Shown: one piece after another, positions 17,298-30,547 of the stretch | Layout: each line of letters starts with the position of its first letter | Numbering within the stretch: the stretch's first letter is position 1 | Made by a program: the position numbers and the translations under genes | Assembly (NCBI RefSeq): GCF_002179965.1 | Contig: NZ_NGUQ01000005.1 | Span: 32,532-96,531 of the forward strand | Direction: 5' to 3' | From: Pandoraea sp. PE-S2T-3 | Lineage (GTDB): Bacteria; Pseudomonadota; Gammaproteobacteria; Burkholderiales; Burkholderiaceae | DNA: 64,000 nucleotides | The notes under the pieces: generated by a model | The model's database searches: none | What the model saw: the letters and a program-made list of their open reading frames with translations, nothing else | Told to the model about the DNA's origin: nothing

Positions 17298-18764
17298 TTA
17301 GCGCGGCAGTTCCGAATGGCCCATCAGGAACTCGTCGACCGCACGTGCGCACTGACGGCCTTCGCGAATCGCCCACACCACCAGCGACTGACCGCGACGC
17401 ACGTCACCGGCTGCAAACACCTTCGGCAGATTCGTCGTGTAGGCGCGCTCGCCTTCGGTCGAGGCACGCACGTTGCCGCGCGCATCCTTGTCCACGCCGA
17501 ACGCGTCGAGCACGGTCTGGAGCGGCGAGACGAAGCCCATGGCGAGCAGCACCAGATCGGCCTTCAACTCGAATTCCGAGCCAGCCACTTCCTGCATCTT
17601 GCCGTCCTTCCATTCGAGGCGCACGGCGATCAGCTTTTCCACCTTGCCGTTCTTGCCTTCGAAGCGCTTCGTCGCGACCGACCAGTCACGCTCGCAACCT
17701 TCGTCATGACTCGACGACGTGCGCAGCTTGGTCGGCCAGTACGGCCACACCATCGGCTTGTTTTCCTGCTCCGGCGGCTGCGGCAGCAACTCGAACTGCA
17801 TCACGTGCTTGGCACCGTGACGGTTCGACGTGCCCACGCAATCCGAACCCGTATCGCCGCCGCCGATCACGATCACGCTCTTGCCGGTTGCCAGCATCTG
17901 GTTCGCCAGCTTGTCGCCCGCATTGACCTTGTTCTGCTGCGGCAGGAATTCCATCGCGAAATGCACGCCTTCGAGCTCACGCCCCGGCACCGGCAGATCG
18001 CGCGGCTGTTCCGCACCACCCGCGATGACCACGGCGTCGAACTGCGCTTGCAGTTGTTCCGGCGAAATCGTCTCTTTCGAGAAGTTGTTGATGGTGGCAT
18101 CCGGCGCCTCTTTGCCGATGTACACACCGGTGCGGAAGGTCACGCCCTCGGCTTCCATCTGACGCATGCGGCGATCGATCAGCCACTTCTCGAGCTTGAA
18201 GTCGGGAATGCCGTAACGCAGCAGGCCGCCCACGCGATCGTTCTTTTCGAACACGGTCACGTCGTGACCGGCGCGTGCCAGTTGTTGCGCCACTGCCAGA
18301 CCCGCCGGGCCCGAGCCGACCACCGCAACCGTCTTGCCAGTCTTGTGCTTGGCGGGCTGCGGCTCAACCCAGCCTTCGCTCCACGCCTTGTCGATGATTG
18401 CGTGTTCGATCGACTTGATGCCCACGGCGTCGCTGTTGATGTTCAGCGTGCACGCGGCTTCACACGGTGCCGGGCAGATGCGGCCCGTGAACTCCGGGAA
18501 GTTGTTCGTCGAGTGCAACACCGCAATCGCCGACTTCCAGTCCTGGCGATACACCAGATCGTTGAAGTCGGGAATGATGTTGTTGACCGGGCAACCGTTG
18601 TTACAGAACGGGATGCCGCAATCCATGCAGCGCGCGCCCTGTACTTTTGCCTGATCGTCGGAGAGCGCGAGCACGAACTCCTTGTAATGCTTGACCCGTG
18701 CCAGCGGTGCTTCGTACGACTCGCTCTGGCGCTCGAATTCGAGAAAACCTGTGACCTTGCCCAT
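17298..18764 (-). CDS. gltD: Glutamate synthase small subunit
   Basis: NADPH-oxidising subunit that passes electrons to GltB for conversion of glutamine plus 2-oxoglutarate into two glutamates. 488 aa: N-terminal iron-sulphur region ([17 protein letters not shown], then CPAPCEAAC), FAD-binding [24 protein letters not shown] pattern near residue 150 (core GSGPAGLA), and the NADPH motif [11 protein letters not shown]-terminal [17 protein letters not shown] is the second FAD contact. It follows gltB by 96 nt, one operon. Confidence 0.96.
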   Translation of the reverse strand: MGKVTGFLEFERQSESYEAPLARVKHYKEFVLALSDDQAKVQGARCMDCGIPFCNNGCPVNNIIPDFNDLVYRQDWKSAIAVLHSTNNFPEFTGRICPAPCEAACTLNINSDAVGIKSIEHAIIDKAWSEGWVEPQPAKHKTGKTVAVVGSGPAGLAVAQQLARAGHDVTVFEKNDRVGGLLRYGIPDFKLEKWLIDRRMRQMEAEGVTFRTGVYIGKEAPDATINNFSKETISPEQLQAQFDAVVIAGGAEQPRDLPVPGRELEGVHFAMEFLPQQNKVNAGDKLANQMLATGKSVIVIGGGDTGSDCVGTSNRHGAKHVMQFELLPQPPEQENKPMVWPYWPTKLRTSSSHDEGCERDWSVATKRFEGKNGKVEKLIAVRLEWKDGKMQEVAGSEFELKADLVLLAMGFVSPLQTVLDAFGVDKDARGNVRASTEGERAYTTNLPKVFAAGDVRRGQSLVVWAIREGRQCARAVDEFLMGHSELPR

Positions 18765-18860
18765 GTTTCTTCAGTCGGAAAGTTTTGTGGTTACCGTGCC
18801 TCACCCGCGCGCGGCACGCCGACAGGGCCCTCACCCTGTGACGTGACCGCGCATTCGGTA

Positions 18861-23594
<4,734 letters not shown>

Positions 23595-23813
23595 GAGTTA
23601 CACCGTCTCTTGGCGAGGCCGCCGCGCGCATGTTCGTCACGGTCGGCCGGGTTAAGTGGGGGTTGGCCGGGCAGGCCAGACTGCGGTGTCGCACGCGTCG
23701 AAGATCATTCTCGAGTGTCGCCACAGGTACCGACTCAGTGCGCACGGTTTTGCGCATCGCACCAATCGGCCGAAGTTGGAATATACGCTATGAAATTCAC
23801 AATGACAAAATAT
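23595..23813 (-). other. Upstream region of gltB
   Basis: About 220 nt that must contain the gltB promoter; I see no convincing -35/-10 pair and no ORF worth calling. Confidence 0.35.
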
Positions 23814-23880
23814 TTTAATGGGGTCAGATTCTAATTAGAGACCGCACCAAAAGAAGGCTTATTTTTATTGGGGTCAGATT
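23814..23880. repeat. Direct repeat of a GGGGTCAGATT motif beside the RAYT gene
   Basis: TTTAATGGGGTCAGATT (23814-23830) and TTTATTGGGGTCAGATT (23864-23880) differ at one position and are 50 bp apart. They sit in an AT-rich patch, unlike the surrounding GC-rich DNA, between gltB and the transposase-like gene. They may mark an end of the mobile element. Confidence 0.65.
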
Positions 23881-23940
23881 ATTTTCGGCAATTTGACCGC
23901 CGCCATTAATTTGTTGAATTTCAAGCAGTTGGGGGAGATT

Positions 23941-23962
23941 GGCGAACCCGGACGGGTTCGCC
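23941..23962. repeat. REP-like palindrome after the RAYT gene
   Basis: Perfect arms GGCGAACCCG and CGGGTTCGCC separated by GA, 22 nt past the stop codon of the RAYT gene. It could be a REP-type palindrome recognised by the enzyme, or a terminator without a T-run. Confidence 0.55.
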
Positions 23963-23984
23963 GATGGGGAGATTCAGCAGGGGA

Positions 23985-24686
23985 TTAGAGCAGGTCGCTG
24001 GCCGACTTACGTGGACGACCACGGGTAAGTGGACTCACTCGGCGATTCGCCGCCAGCGACATTCGCGCCAGATATTCGGGGCCGCCAAGCAGCCATCCTT
24101 TCTGCGTTGCTGTACGCAGCGCGTCAACCTCATAGGGTGGCAGCGGAACCGAGAACCCCTCCGCGTAGGTGCGTTGACGCTCGAACGGCGTATTGCCAAG
24201 TGACCAATACAGCGCGTGATCGGTCACGAGGCTATCGACTGTCAGGCCCACGTGATGGTTGTAGCTCGACCACACATAGTTGCCCGGGGCGTCGGCCAGC
24301 CCGGCACGCACCGGGTTGAGTTCGACATAACGGCTCGCGAGCAGCAGATAGTGCTCGGCCTCGATGACCGTCGCCCGGTAGCGCCCTTCCCACAAGGTGC
24401 CGGTGCGCTGGTGCCGCCGGTTGAAGTACAGCACGTAATAGCGCCCGACCGCCTGAAGCGTGGCGGGCAGGCTGCGCTCGTCGGCGGGCGTCGCGACCAG
24501 GTGGAGGTGGTTCGGCATCATGCACCACGCGTGAATCGCCAGCCCGTGCGCTCGCGCGGCCTCGCGCAGACGGTCATGGAATACACGCCGATCCTCGTCG
24601 TCCACGAAGATGGCTTGCCGGTTGTTGCCGCGCAGAATCACATGCTGCGGCTGACGGGGAATAAAGAGTCGCGGTAATCGGGCCAT
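23985..24686 (-). mobile_element. REP-associated tyrosine transposase (RAYT), Y1/HUH family
   Basis: 233-aa single-strand nuclease-transposase of the Y1 (IS200/IS605-related) superfamily. The HUH motif is PNHLHLV, and RYVELNPVRAGL carries the likely catalytic Tyr. HVILRGNNRQAIF and TGTLWEGRY are hallmarks of RAYT proteins. RAYTs act on REP palindromes rather than on conventional inverted-repeat ends. The gene is intact, ends in a basic RGRPRKS tail and is flanked by short repeats. Between gltB and an outer-membrane protein gene it looks like an insertion into an otherwise housekeeping stretch. Confidence 0.88.
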
Positions 24687-24884
24687 GCGAATTCAAATGT
24701 AAAGCTTTAAAGCTCGATATCACGATTCGCGAGGCAGTTTCAACAGCAAAAACCTCTTTAAATACTGATATCTAGCCAATTCCCTTTGATTCGTACAAAA
24801 ACTCTAGATTCGACGATTGCGCCCAGAGTCCACCAGCGCATAATGCATCGAAAAATAAATAAATAATCTTGGGAGGATAGACAA
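24687..24884 (+). other. Upstream region of the first OmpW gene
   Basis: AT-rich spacer. A CATAAT hexamer around 24839-24844 is a possible -10, and GGGAGGA about 8 nt before the ATG at 24885 is a strong ribosome-binding site. No ORF or RNA gene seen. Confidence 0.45.
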
Positions 24885-25733
24885 ATGACAACTCGGACCT
24901 ACCGGTCCGCAGCGTGCTTTTGCGCGCTCGGTATCGGCATATCACTGGCGTCCACCAGCGCCACTGCACAACAAGCCGGCGACAACGTCGTCAACCTCGG
25001 GTGGTTTCACATCGCGCCGCAAGACTCGAGCAAGCCGATGACCACCAGCACCAATCAGGACGGTCTCACCCCAGCGCTCGTGCCGGCGAACTTTACCTCA
25101 CCGGGCTCCGGCGCGAAGGTCAGTAATGCCGACACGCTCGGGCTCGTCATCACCCACTTCATCACCGACAACATCGCCTTGCAAACGGTGGCCGGCGTTC
25201 CTGCCAAATTCAAGCTCACCGGCCAGGGCGTGATTGCACCCCCGGGTCTCGCCGGCGCGCTCACGAGTATCGACCTCGGCGCCGCGCAAAACAACCCGAT
25301 CGTGCAAAGCGTTCGGCAATGGAGTCCCGCGCTGGTATTCCAGTATTACTTCGGCCAGGCGAATTCGGCCTGGCGTCCTTTTCTCGGCGTCGGTGTGAGC
25401 TACACGTTCTTTACAAACGTCAGTCTCAATCCGAATTTCGAATCAGCGCTGAATCAGAATTTCGGTAGCGTGCTCGCCTTTACTTCCGGACATAACGGTC
25501 CGACGACGGTAGAAGCGAAATCATCGGCATCGTGGCAACCGGTTGTGAATGCCGGTGTCTCTTATGCGTTCGACAAGCACTGGGTCGCAAGCGCATCGGT
25601 TTCCTACATTCCGCTCAAGACCACGGCCAACATCAAGATCAAGGCACAGGACGGTACGGTGCTTGCGTCCTCAGATGCCGAAATCAAGCTGAATCCGATT
25701 GTGACCTTCGTCTCGCTCGGCTACAAGTTCTAA
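24885..25733 (+). CDS. OmpW-family outer-membrane protein, copy 1
   Basis: 282-aa eight-stranded beta-barrel protein. Signal peptide ends near SATA-QQ (about residue 29). The OmpW pattern is NVVNLGWFHIAPQDSS at the start, DTLGLVITHFITDNIALQTVAGVPAKFKL in the middle (core THFITDNIALQ) and LNPIVTFVSLGYKF with the terminal aromatic residue needed for BAM insertion. OmpW proteins form narrow hydrophobic channels. It is longer than E. coli OmpW (about 210 aa) because of loop insertions. Own terminator at 25792. Tandem with a second OmpW at 26002. Confidence 0.9.
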   Translation: MTTRTYRSAACFCALGIGISLASTSATAQQAGDNVVNLGWFHIAPQDSSKPMTTSTNQDGLTPALVPANFTSPGSGAKVSNADTLGLVITHFITDNIALQTVAGVPAKFKLTGQGVIAPPGLAGALTSIDLGAAQNNPIVQSVRQWSPALVFQYYFGQANSAWRPFLGVGVSYTFFTNVSLNPNFESALNQNFGSVLAFTSGHNGPTTVEAKSSASWQPVVNAGVSYAFDKHWVASASVSYIPLKTTANIKIKAQDGTVLASSDAEIKLNPIVTFVSLGYKF

Positions 25734-25791
25734 AGCCAGCCTGCGGGACGCTAATTGCGTTCGTAATATCGGAGTCCGGAGGTTTTTTCTC

Positions 25792-25824
25792 AAAGCGTGC
25801 CTGACGTATAAAGGCACGCTTTTC
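25792..25824 (+). terminator. Terminator after OmpW copy 1
   Basis: Arms AAAGCGTGCC and GGCACGCTTT with a TTTTCTTT tail. It stops plus-strand transcription before the second OmpW gene, so the two are separately transcribed. Confidence 0.88.
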
Positions 25825-25932
25825 TTTCGTCCAGCGCTTTTTTCTAAGGGCATTCCATGAGTCGATGCGTGGAAACAACACCTTTAGAGCGACACCTCCA
25901 GTCTCATGCTACCCGCGACTTTCCACGCTCGG

Positions 25933-25938
25933 CATAAT
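25933..25938 (+). promoter_or_regulatory. Possible -10 box of OmpW copy 2
   Basis: CATAAT 64 nt upstream of the ATG at 26002. No clear -35 is visible. The same CATAAT form appears upstream of OmpW copy 1 and the DUF883 gene. Confidence 0.35.
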
Positions 25939-26001
25939 GGCCCTGAATTTCATTTACCGAAATTCTCGACAATAAAGAATCTTGAGCAGGAGACGAATCA
26001 A

Positions 26002-26754
26002 ATGAAGTTGAAGCATTTGACCATTGCTGCCGTGGCCATGCTGACGGCGTCGGGGGCCGCTTTCGCACAGAAAGCCGGCGATAACGTTGTCAGCCTCGGC
26101 TGGTTCCACCTCTCGCCGCAAGTTTCCAGCGATCCGTTGAAAGTGACGGGATCGAGCGTGCCGGGACTGGCTGCCGGCCTTAACGCTGCGCTTGGGGGCA
26201 ATACGGGCGCCCAGGTGTCTGATGCCGATACGCTCGGCATCACGTTCGCGCATTTCTTCACCGACAACATCGCCGTCGAAGGCGTGTTCGGTGTTCCGCC
26301 GAAATTCCATCTGTACGGCCAAGGCCGCCTGCAACTGCCCGGCAACGGTGCACTGGCGTCGGCCAAGCAGTGGAGCCCGGCCCTGTTGCTGAAGTACTAC
26401 TTCGGTCAGGCGGATGACAAGTGGCGTCCGTTCCTGGGGATTGGTGCCAGCTACTTCTGGTACTCGAACATCGAGCTCACGGATGGCTTCCAGGCACTGG
26501 CCAGCAACTCGCTCGCCCTCGGCCCGGGTGGCTCGACCACGGCAAAGCTGACCAACTCGTGGGCACCGGTGTTCAACGCGGGTATCAACTACAACATGGA
26601 CCAGCATTGGACGCTGTCTTTCTCCGTGTCGTACATCCCGGTGAGCACGACGGCCAAGCTGACCACGACGCGCGGTCCGATCACCACGACCAGCGAAGCC
26701 AAGGTCAAGCTGAATCCGGTGGTCACGTTCCTGTCGCTCGCCTATCGCTTCTAA
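26002..26754 (+). CDS. OmpW-family outer-membrane protein, copy 2
   Basis: 250-aa OmpW barrel protein. The ATG at 26002 was chosen over an upstream in-frame ATG because it begins a signal peptide (MKLKHLTIAAVAMLTASGAA, cleaved after FA-Q) and has an AGGAGA ribosome-binding site. NVVSLGWFHLSPQ, DTLGITFAHFFTDNIAVEGV and the terminal PVVTFLSLAYRF match copy 1 closely. Copy 1 carries an extra stretch near strand 3 to 4 and differs mainly in predicted loops. A tandem duplication that has diverged. Confidence 0.9.
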   Translation: MKLKHLTIAAVAMLTASGAAFAQKAGDNVVSLGWFHLSPQVSSDPLKVTGSSVPGLAAGLNAALGGNTGAQVSDADTLGITFAHFFTDNIAVEGVFGVPPKFHLYGQGRLQLPGNGALASAKQWSPALLLKYYFGQADDKWRPFLGIGASYFWYSNIELTDGFQALASNSLALGPGGSTTAKLTNSWAPVFNAGINYNMDQHWTLSFSVSYIPVSTTAKLTTTRGPITTTSEAKVKLNPVVTFLSLAYRF

Positions 26755-26814
26755 GTCACTGCCAAATCACGGCAGCGCGCTTCAAAGCGTCGCAATACGC
26801 TTCAGATGGATCAG

Positions 26815-26839
26815 AAAACGCCGCCTTGTGCGGCGTTTT
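26815..26839 (+). terminator. Terminator after OmpW copy 2
   Basis: Perfect arms AAAACGCCGC and GCGGCGTTTT around CTTGT; effective in both directions. Confidence 0.85.
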
Positions 26840-27050
26840 CGCATTTCGTTACAAAATCCGCACTATCGCAATCGATCGACCGGCAAATATCTGCAACTTT
26901 CCCGTTTGGCCCGCTGTCTCTCATGGTGTACGCCCGCGAATGGCCACGCCATAATGGCCGCTCGCACCAGGTTTCCATCGGCATGGCGCCGGCAAGTCCC
27001 CCCGGACATGGCGCAGGCCGCATTTCAATACCACCATCAGGGAGTCAGAA
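26840..27050 (+). other. Upstream region of the DUF883 gene
   Basis: Spacer with a CATAAT hexamer at 26950-26955 as a possible -10; the gene starts 95 nt later. No ORF I can support. Confidence 0.4.
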
Positions 27051-27428
27051 ATGGGAATTGCCTCGAAAGCGGAATCAGCTCTGAATAACGGCCTCGACGA
27101 TGCCCGCTATGCGGGACGCCGCACGGCACGTGCAGCACGTCTGGCAACCGGCGACGTTTCAGCACGCGTTCGCGACCTGCTCGACGATCTCGATCACGCC
27201 CTCTCCAACGCAAAATCGGCCTCCGATATCGAAGCGCTGCGCACCGAAATCGGTGACAAGCTTCGTGAAGCACGCAGTGACTTTGACGATAGGCGCGCCC
27301 ATCTGCGCCGTCGCGCCAATGAGGTCTGGGAAGAAGCCGATGGCTATGTGCATGAACGCCCTTGGCAGACGCTCGGGACCGTAGCCGCCGTGGCCTTGGT
27401 ACTCGGGTTTATCGCCGGACGCAGTTAA
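27051..27428 (+). CDS. DUF883 (YqjD/ElaB-type) membrane-anchored protein
   Basis: 125-aa helical protein. A long charged coiled region (about 25-95, heptad-like LLDDLDHALSNAKSASDIEAL) is followed by HERPWQTLGTVAAVALVLGFIAGRS, a C-terminal membrane anchor with a glycine-zipper. E. coli homologues YqjD and ElaB are ribosome-binding, stationary-phase inner-membrane proteins; that role is family knowledge, not shown here. It stands alone, convergent with dgt. Confidence 0.82.
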   Translation: MGIASKAESALNNGLDDARYAGRRTARAARLATGDVSARVRDLLDDLDHALSNAKSASDIEALRTEIGDKLREARSDFDDRRAHLRRRANEVWEEADGYVHERPWQTLGTVAAVALVLGFIAGRS

Positions 27429-27445
27429 TCGCGGCGTAAAGGGCG

Positions 27446-27464
27446 GCCTCCCTCGCGGAGGCCG
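27446..27464. terminator. Hairpin between convergent DUF883 and dgt genes
   Basis: GGCCTCC/GGAGGCC with a CTCGC loop. No T-run on either side, so its activity as a terminator is uncertain. Confidence 0.45.
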
Positions 27465-27483
27465 TCACCCACTCACCTATTCA

Positions 27484-28620
27484 CTAAAGCGTCGGCTCGA
27501 TCGTAAAGAGCCTACGGTATTCCTTGATCGCGTAGCGGTCCGTCATCCCCGCGACGTAGTGCGCAATCCAGCGCGGTTGGTCCGCCTCATTCTCGGGGCG
27601 ATAGTTCGGCGGCAACAATCGAGGGTCCGAGAGAAACGCGGCAAACAGCTCCTGCACGATGCGCTGGGCTTTGGCCGCCATGCGCATCACCAGATAGTGC
27701 CGGTAGAGGTTCTCGAACAGAAAGCGCTTCAACTGGCCCGCCTGTTCCCGCATCTCGTCACTGAACGCCACCAGCGGCCCGACACCCCGTACGTCGTCCA
27801 TCGAGGCCGGTGAGGCATCCGCCACGCGGCGGCGCGTCGTGGCGATCAGGTCGACGATCAGCGCGTTGATGATGCGTCGTGTCGTCTCATGCACGAGCCT
27901 CCGCCCGGATATCTCCGGCCACTCGCGCTGCGCGTCCGCGCAATAGCGCTTCCAGAGCGGCACAGCGTCGAGCTGCTCCAGCGACAACAACCCTGAGCGC
28001 ACACCATCGTCGATATCGTGATTGTTGTAAGCGATCTCATCGGCGAGATTCGCAATCTGCGCCTCAATGCCCGGCTGGCGCCCTTTGAGAAAACGCTCAC
28101 CGAGCTCACCAAGCTCCCGCGCATTAGCGCGCGAGCAGTGCTTGAGAATGCCCTCGCGCGTCTCGAAGCACAGGTTCAGGCCGTTGAATCCCCCGTAGTG
28201 CTCTTCGAGTTCATCGACAACGATCAGGCTTTGCAGGTTGTGCTCGAAGCCCCCGTAGTCGCGCATGCAGGCGTTAAGTGCGTCCTGTCCGGCGTGACCG
28301 AAGGGGGTATGACCGAGGTCGTGCGCCAGCGCAATGGCTTCGACCAGATCTTCGTTGACGCGTAGATTGCGGGCAATCGAGCGCCCGATCTGGGCCACTT
28401 CGAGGCTATGGGTGAGGCGGGTGCGGAACAGGTCGCCTTCGTGGTTCACGAAGACCTGCGTTTTGTATTCGAGCCGGCGAAACGCCGTTGAATGAATGAT
28501 GCGGTCGCGGTCGCGTTGAAATTCACTGCGCGTCGCCGGGGCCGCCTCGGCAAACCGGCGCCCCCGCGAATTCAGCGAACGGGCCGCGTATGGGGCCAGC
28601 GACGCTTCGTAATCGACCAT
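27484..28620 (-). CDS. dgt: dGTPase-like deoxynucleotide triphosphohydrolase
   Basis: HD-domain enzyme that splits dNTPs into nucleoside and triphosphate. 378 aa with the metal-binding His/HD/D pattern: [19 protein letters not shown] then [16 protein letters not shown], and [18 protein letters not shown]. Length fits the shorter bacterial dGTPase-like group rather than the 505-aa E. coli enzyme. It is the last gene of pilM...aroB-dgt, 15 nt after aroB. Confidence 0.9.
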   Translation of the reverse strand: MVDYEASLAPYAARSLNSRGRRFAEAAPATRSEFQRDRDRIIHSTAFRRLEYKTQVFVNHEGDLFRTRLTHSLEVAQIGRSIARNLRVNEDLVEAIALAHDLGHTPFGHAGQDALNACMRDYGGFEHNLQSLIVVDELEEHYGGFNGLNLCFETREGILKHCSRANARELGELGERFLKGRQPGIEAQIANLADEIAYNNHDIDDGVRSGLLSLEQLDAVPLWKRYCADAQREWPEISGRRLVHETTRRIINALIVDLIATTRRRVADASPASMDDVRGVGPLVAFSDEMREQAGQLKRFLFENLYRHYLVMRMAAKAQRIVQELFAAFLSDPRLLPPNYRPENEADQPRWIAHYVAGMTDRYAIKEYRRLFTIEPTL

Positions 28621-28635
28621 CGCCAGCCCTCCCGC

Positions 28636-29712
28636 TTACACGTTGGCGCGCAGCGTCGCGCGCAGTTCGGCATCGGGCACACGCGTCATGAACGCTTCGC
28701 CCAACCGGTTAAGTAGCACGAAGCGGATATCACCGCCCTCGGCTTTCTTGTCGACCCGCATCAGATCGATGTAGCGATCTTCGCCGAGTGCTGGACCGGT
28801 CACCGGCAGCTTGGCCGCCGCGACGAGGGCCTTGATGCGCGGCACCAGGGCTTCGTCGATGTAACCGAGCCGCGCCGACAGATCGGCGCCCATCACCATG
28901 CCGCACCCGACCGCTTCGCCGTGCAGCCACTCGCCGTAGCCAAGACCCGCTTCGATGGCATGTCCGAAGGTATGTCCGAAGTTCAGCGTGGCGCGCAAGC
29001 CTTGTTCGCGTTCATCGCTGGCAACGACGGCGGCTTTGATCTCGCACGAGCGTTGCACCGCATACGACAGCGCCGCCGTATCGCGCGCATTCAACGCGTC
29101 GATATTGGCTTCGATCCAGTCGAAATACGCTTCGTCAGCGATCGCACCGTGCTTGATGACTTCCGCAAGCCCCGCCGCCAACTCACGTTCCGGCAGCGTC
29201 GACAACGTGTCGATGTCGGCCAGTACGGCGCTCGGCTGCCAGAAGGCACCGATCATGTTCTTGCCCAACGGATGGTTGATGCCCGTCTTGCCGCCCACCG
29301 ACGAGTCGACTTGCGCGAGCAGCGTCGTCGGCACCTGCACAAACGGGACACCGCGCATGTAGCACGCTGCGGCAAAGCCCGTCATATCGCCCACCACTCC
29401 GCCGCCCAGCGCGATCAGCGTCGCCTTGCGATCGGCTTGTGCGCCCAGCAGTTCGTCGAAAATGAGATTCAGCGTCTGCCAGTTCTTGTACTGCTCGCCA
29501 TCCGGCAGCACCGCCGTGACGACGCGCTTGCCCAGTCGCTGGAGGGTCGCGGCGACTTTCTCCGCATACAGCGGCGCGACGGTCGTGTTCGTCACGATGA
29601 TCGCGTGCGTGCCGCGCACATGCGGCGCGAACAAAGCATCCTGCGAGAGCAGGTCGGTGCCGATGTGGATAGGGTAGGCGCGCTCGCCAAGTTCGAGTTT
29701 GAGGGTAATCAT
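28636..29712 (-). CDS. aroB: 3-dehydroquinate synthase
   Basis: Converts DAHP to 3-dehydroquinate, second step of the shikimate pathway, with NAD and a divalent metal. 358 aa with [19 protein letters not shown] (core DGEQYKN), the NAD-binding [34 protein letters not shown] (read in parts), FAEVIKHG-type helix ([12 protein letters not shown]) and metal ligands in [11 protein letters not shown]. It follows aroK by 40 nt, a common pairing. Confidence 0.97.
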   Translation of the reverse strand: MITLKLELGERAYPIHIGTDLLSQDALFAPHVRGTHAIIVTNTTVAPLYAEKVAATLQRLGKRVVTAVLPDGEQYKNWQTLNLIFDELLGAQADRKATLIALGGGVVGDMTGFAAACYMRGVPFVQVPTTLLAQVDSSVGGKTGINHPLGKNMIGAFWQPSAVLADIDTLSTLPERELAAGLAEVIKHGAIADEAYFDWIEANIDALNARDTAALSYAVQRSCEIKAAVVASDEREQGLRATLNFGHTFGHAIEAGLGYGEWLHGEAVGCGMVMGADLSARLGYIDEALVPRIKALVAAAKLPVTGPALGEDRYIDLMRVDKKAEGGDIRFVLLNRLGEAFMTRVPDAELRATLRANV

Positions 29713-29752
29713 GCCGCTGACTGGCTAGTGCTAGTTATCGTGGTCGGCAACA

Positions 29753-30547
29753 TCAGCGTGAGGCCGTGTCACGAATCGGTGACATGGCATTTCCCGCTGC
29801 GTCGCTGGGTATGGGTTCATTGGCGTGCGTGCTGGCGTTCGGCGTGCCGTCGGCCGCCTCGCTGGCGCTCCCGGTGCTTTCGGTGCTTTCGGTGCTTTCG
29901 GTGCTTTCGGTGCTTTCGGTATTCCCGATGCTTTCGCCGCGGGCGTCATTACCTTCGCCTTGCGCATCGACATCACCAACACCATCCGCTTGGGCATCGG
30001 CTTCGAGCTCATGGTGAGGCCCGATCGGCACGATGCCGGCGACCTCCAGTTGCATGAGCACCATGTTGACGAGCGCATTGACGCTTGGCCGGCCCGTCTC
30101 GATGACAAACGTCGCACACTCGCGGTACAACGCGTCGCGCTCCTGAAACAATTGTTCAAGGCGCGCGCGCGGATCCGCCGTTTGCAGCAACGGGCGGTTT
30201 TTGTCGCGACGCGTGCGCAACCACAAGTCATGCGGTGTGGCACGCAGATAGACGACGGTACCGCGCGACTTGATGCATTCGCGGTTTTCTGCGCGCAGCA
30301 CCGCGCCCCCGCCGGTGGCGAGAACGATGCCGCTGCGCTGTGTGAGTTCGTCGATGGTGTGCGCTTCGCGCTGGCGAAAGCCGTCTTCGCCTTCGTGCTC
30401 GAAGATGACCGGGATTCGCACGCCTGTACGCGCTTCGATCTCGTGGTCGGAGTCATAGAACTGCCGTCCGAGACGTCGCGCGACGGCGCGTCCGACCGTG
30501 GTCTTGCCCGCCCCCATCAATCCGACAAGTATTACGTTTTCCAGCAT
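29753..30547 (-). CDS. aroK: Shikimate kinase with repetitive C-terminal tail
   Basis: Phosphorylates shikimate with ATP. The kinase proper (about residues 1-180) has Walker [23 protein letters not shown] (shikimate binding), GFRQREA and ATGGGAVL, and the [12 protein letters not shown]. Total length is 264 aa against a usual 170-190: the last ~85 residues are an acidic, Ser/Thr-rich tail with five TES tripeptides encoded by a 9-nt tandem repeat. The tail is probably disordered. ATG at 30547 chosen because it starts the first strand MLENVILVG; an in-frame TTG lies 8 codons upstream. Its first 95 nt overlap the 3' end of the secretin ORF in another frame. Confidence 0.93.
   Translation of the reverse strand: MLENVILVGLMGAGKTTVGRAVARRLGRQFYDSDHEIEARTGVRIPVIFEHEGEDGFRQREAHTIDELTQRSGIVLATGGGAVLRAENRECIKSRGTVVYLRATPHDLWLRTRRDKNRPLLQTADPRARLEQLFQERDALYRECATFVIETGRPSVNALVNMVLMQLEVAGIVPIGPHHELEADAQADGVGDVDAQGEGNDARGESIGNTESTESTESTESTESTGSASEAADGTPNASTHANEPIPSDAAGNAMSPIRDTASR
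29872..29934. repeat. Nine-base tandem repeat in the aroK tail
   Basis: Unit CGGTGCTTT on the plus strand: five identical copies (29872-29916) followed by two degenerate ones (CGGTATTCC, CGATGCTTT). On the coding strand each unit adds Thr-Glu-Ser, so copy number can change without frameshift. Variable-number locus candidate. Confidence 0.9.

Noticed and set aside
29872..29934. CRISPR array
   Set aside because: The repeats are 9 nt, contiguous and without spacers; a coding tandem repeat.
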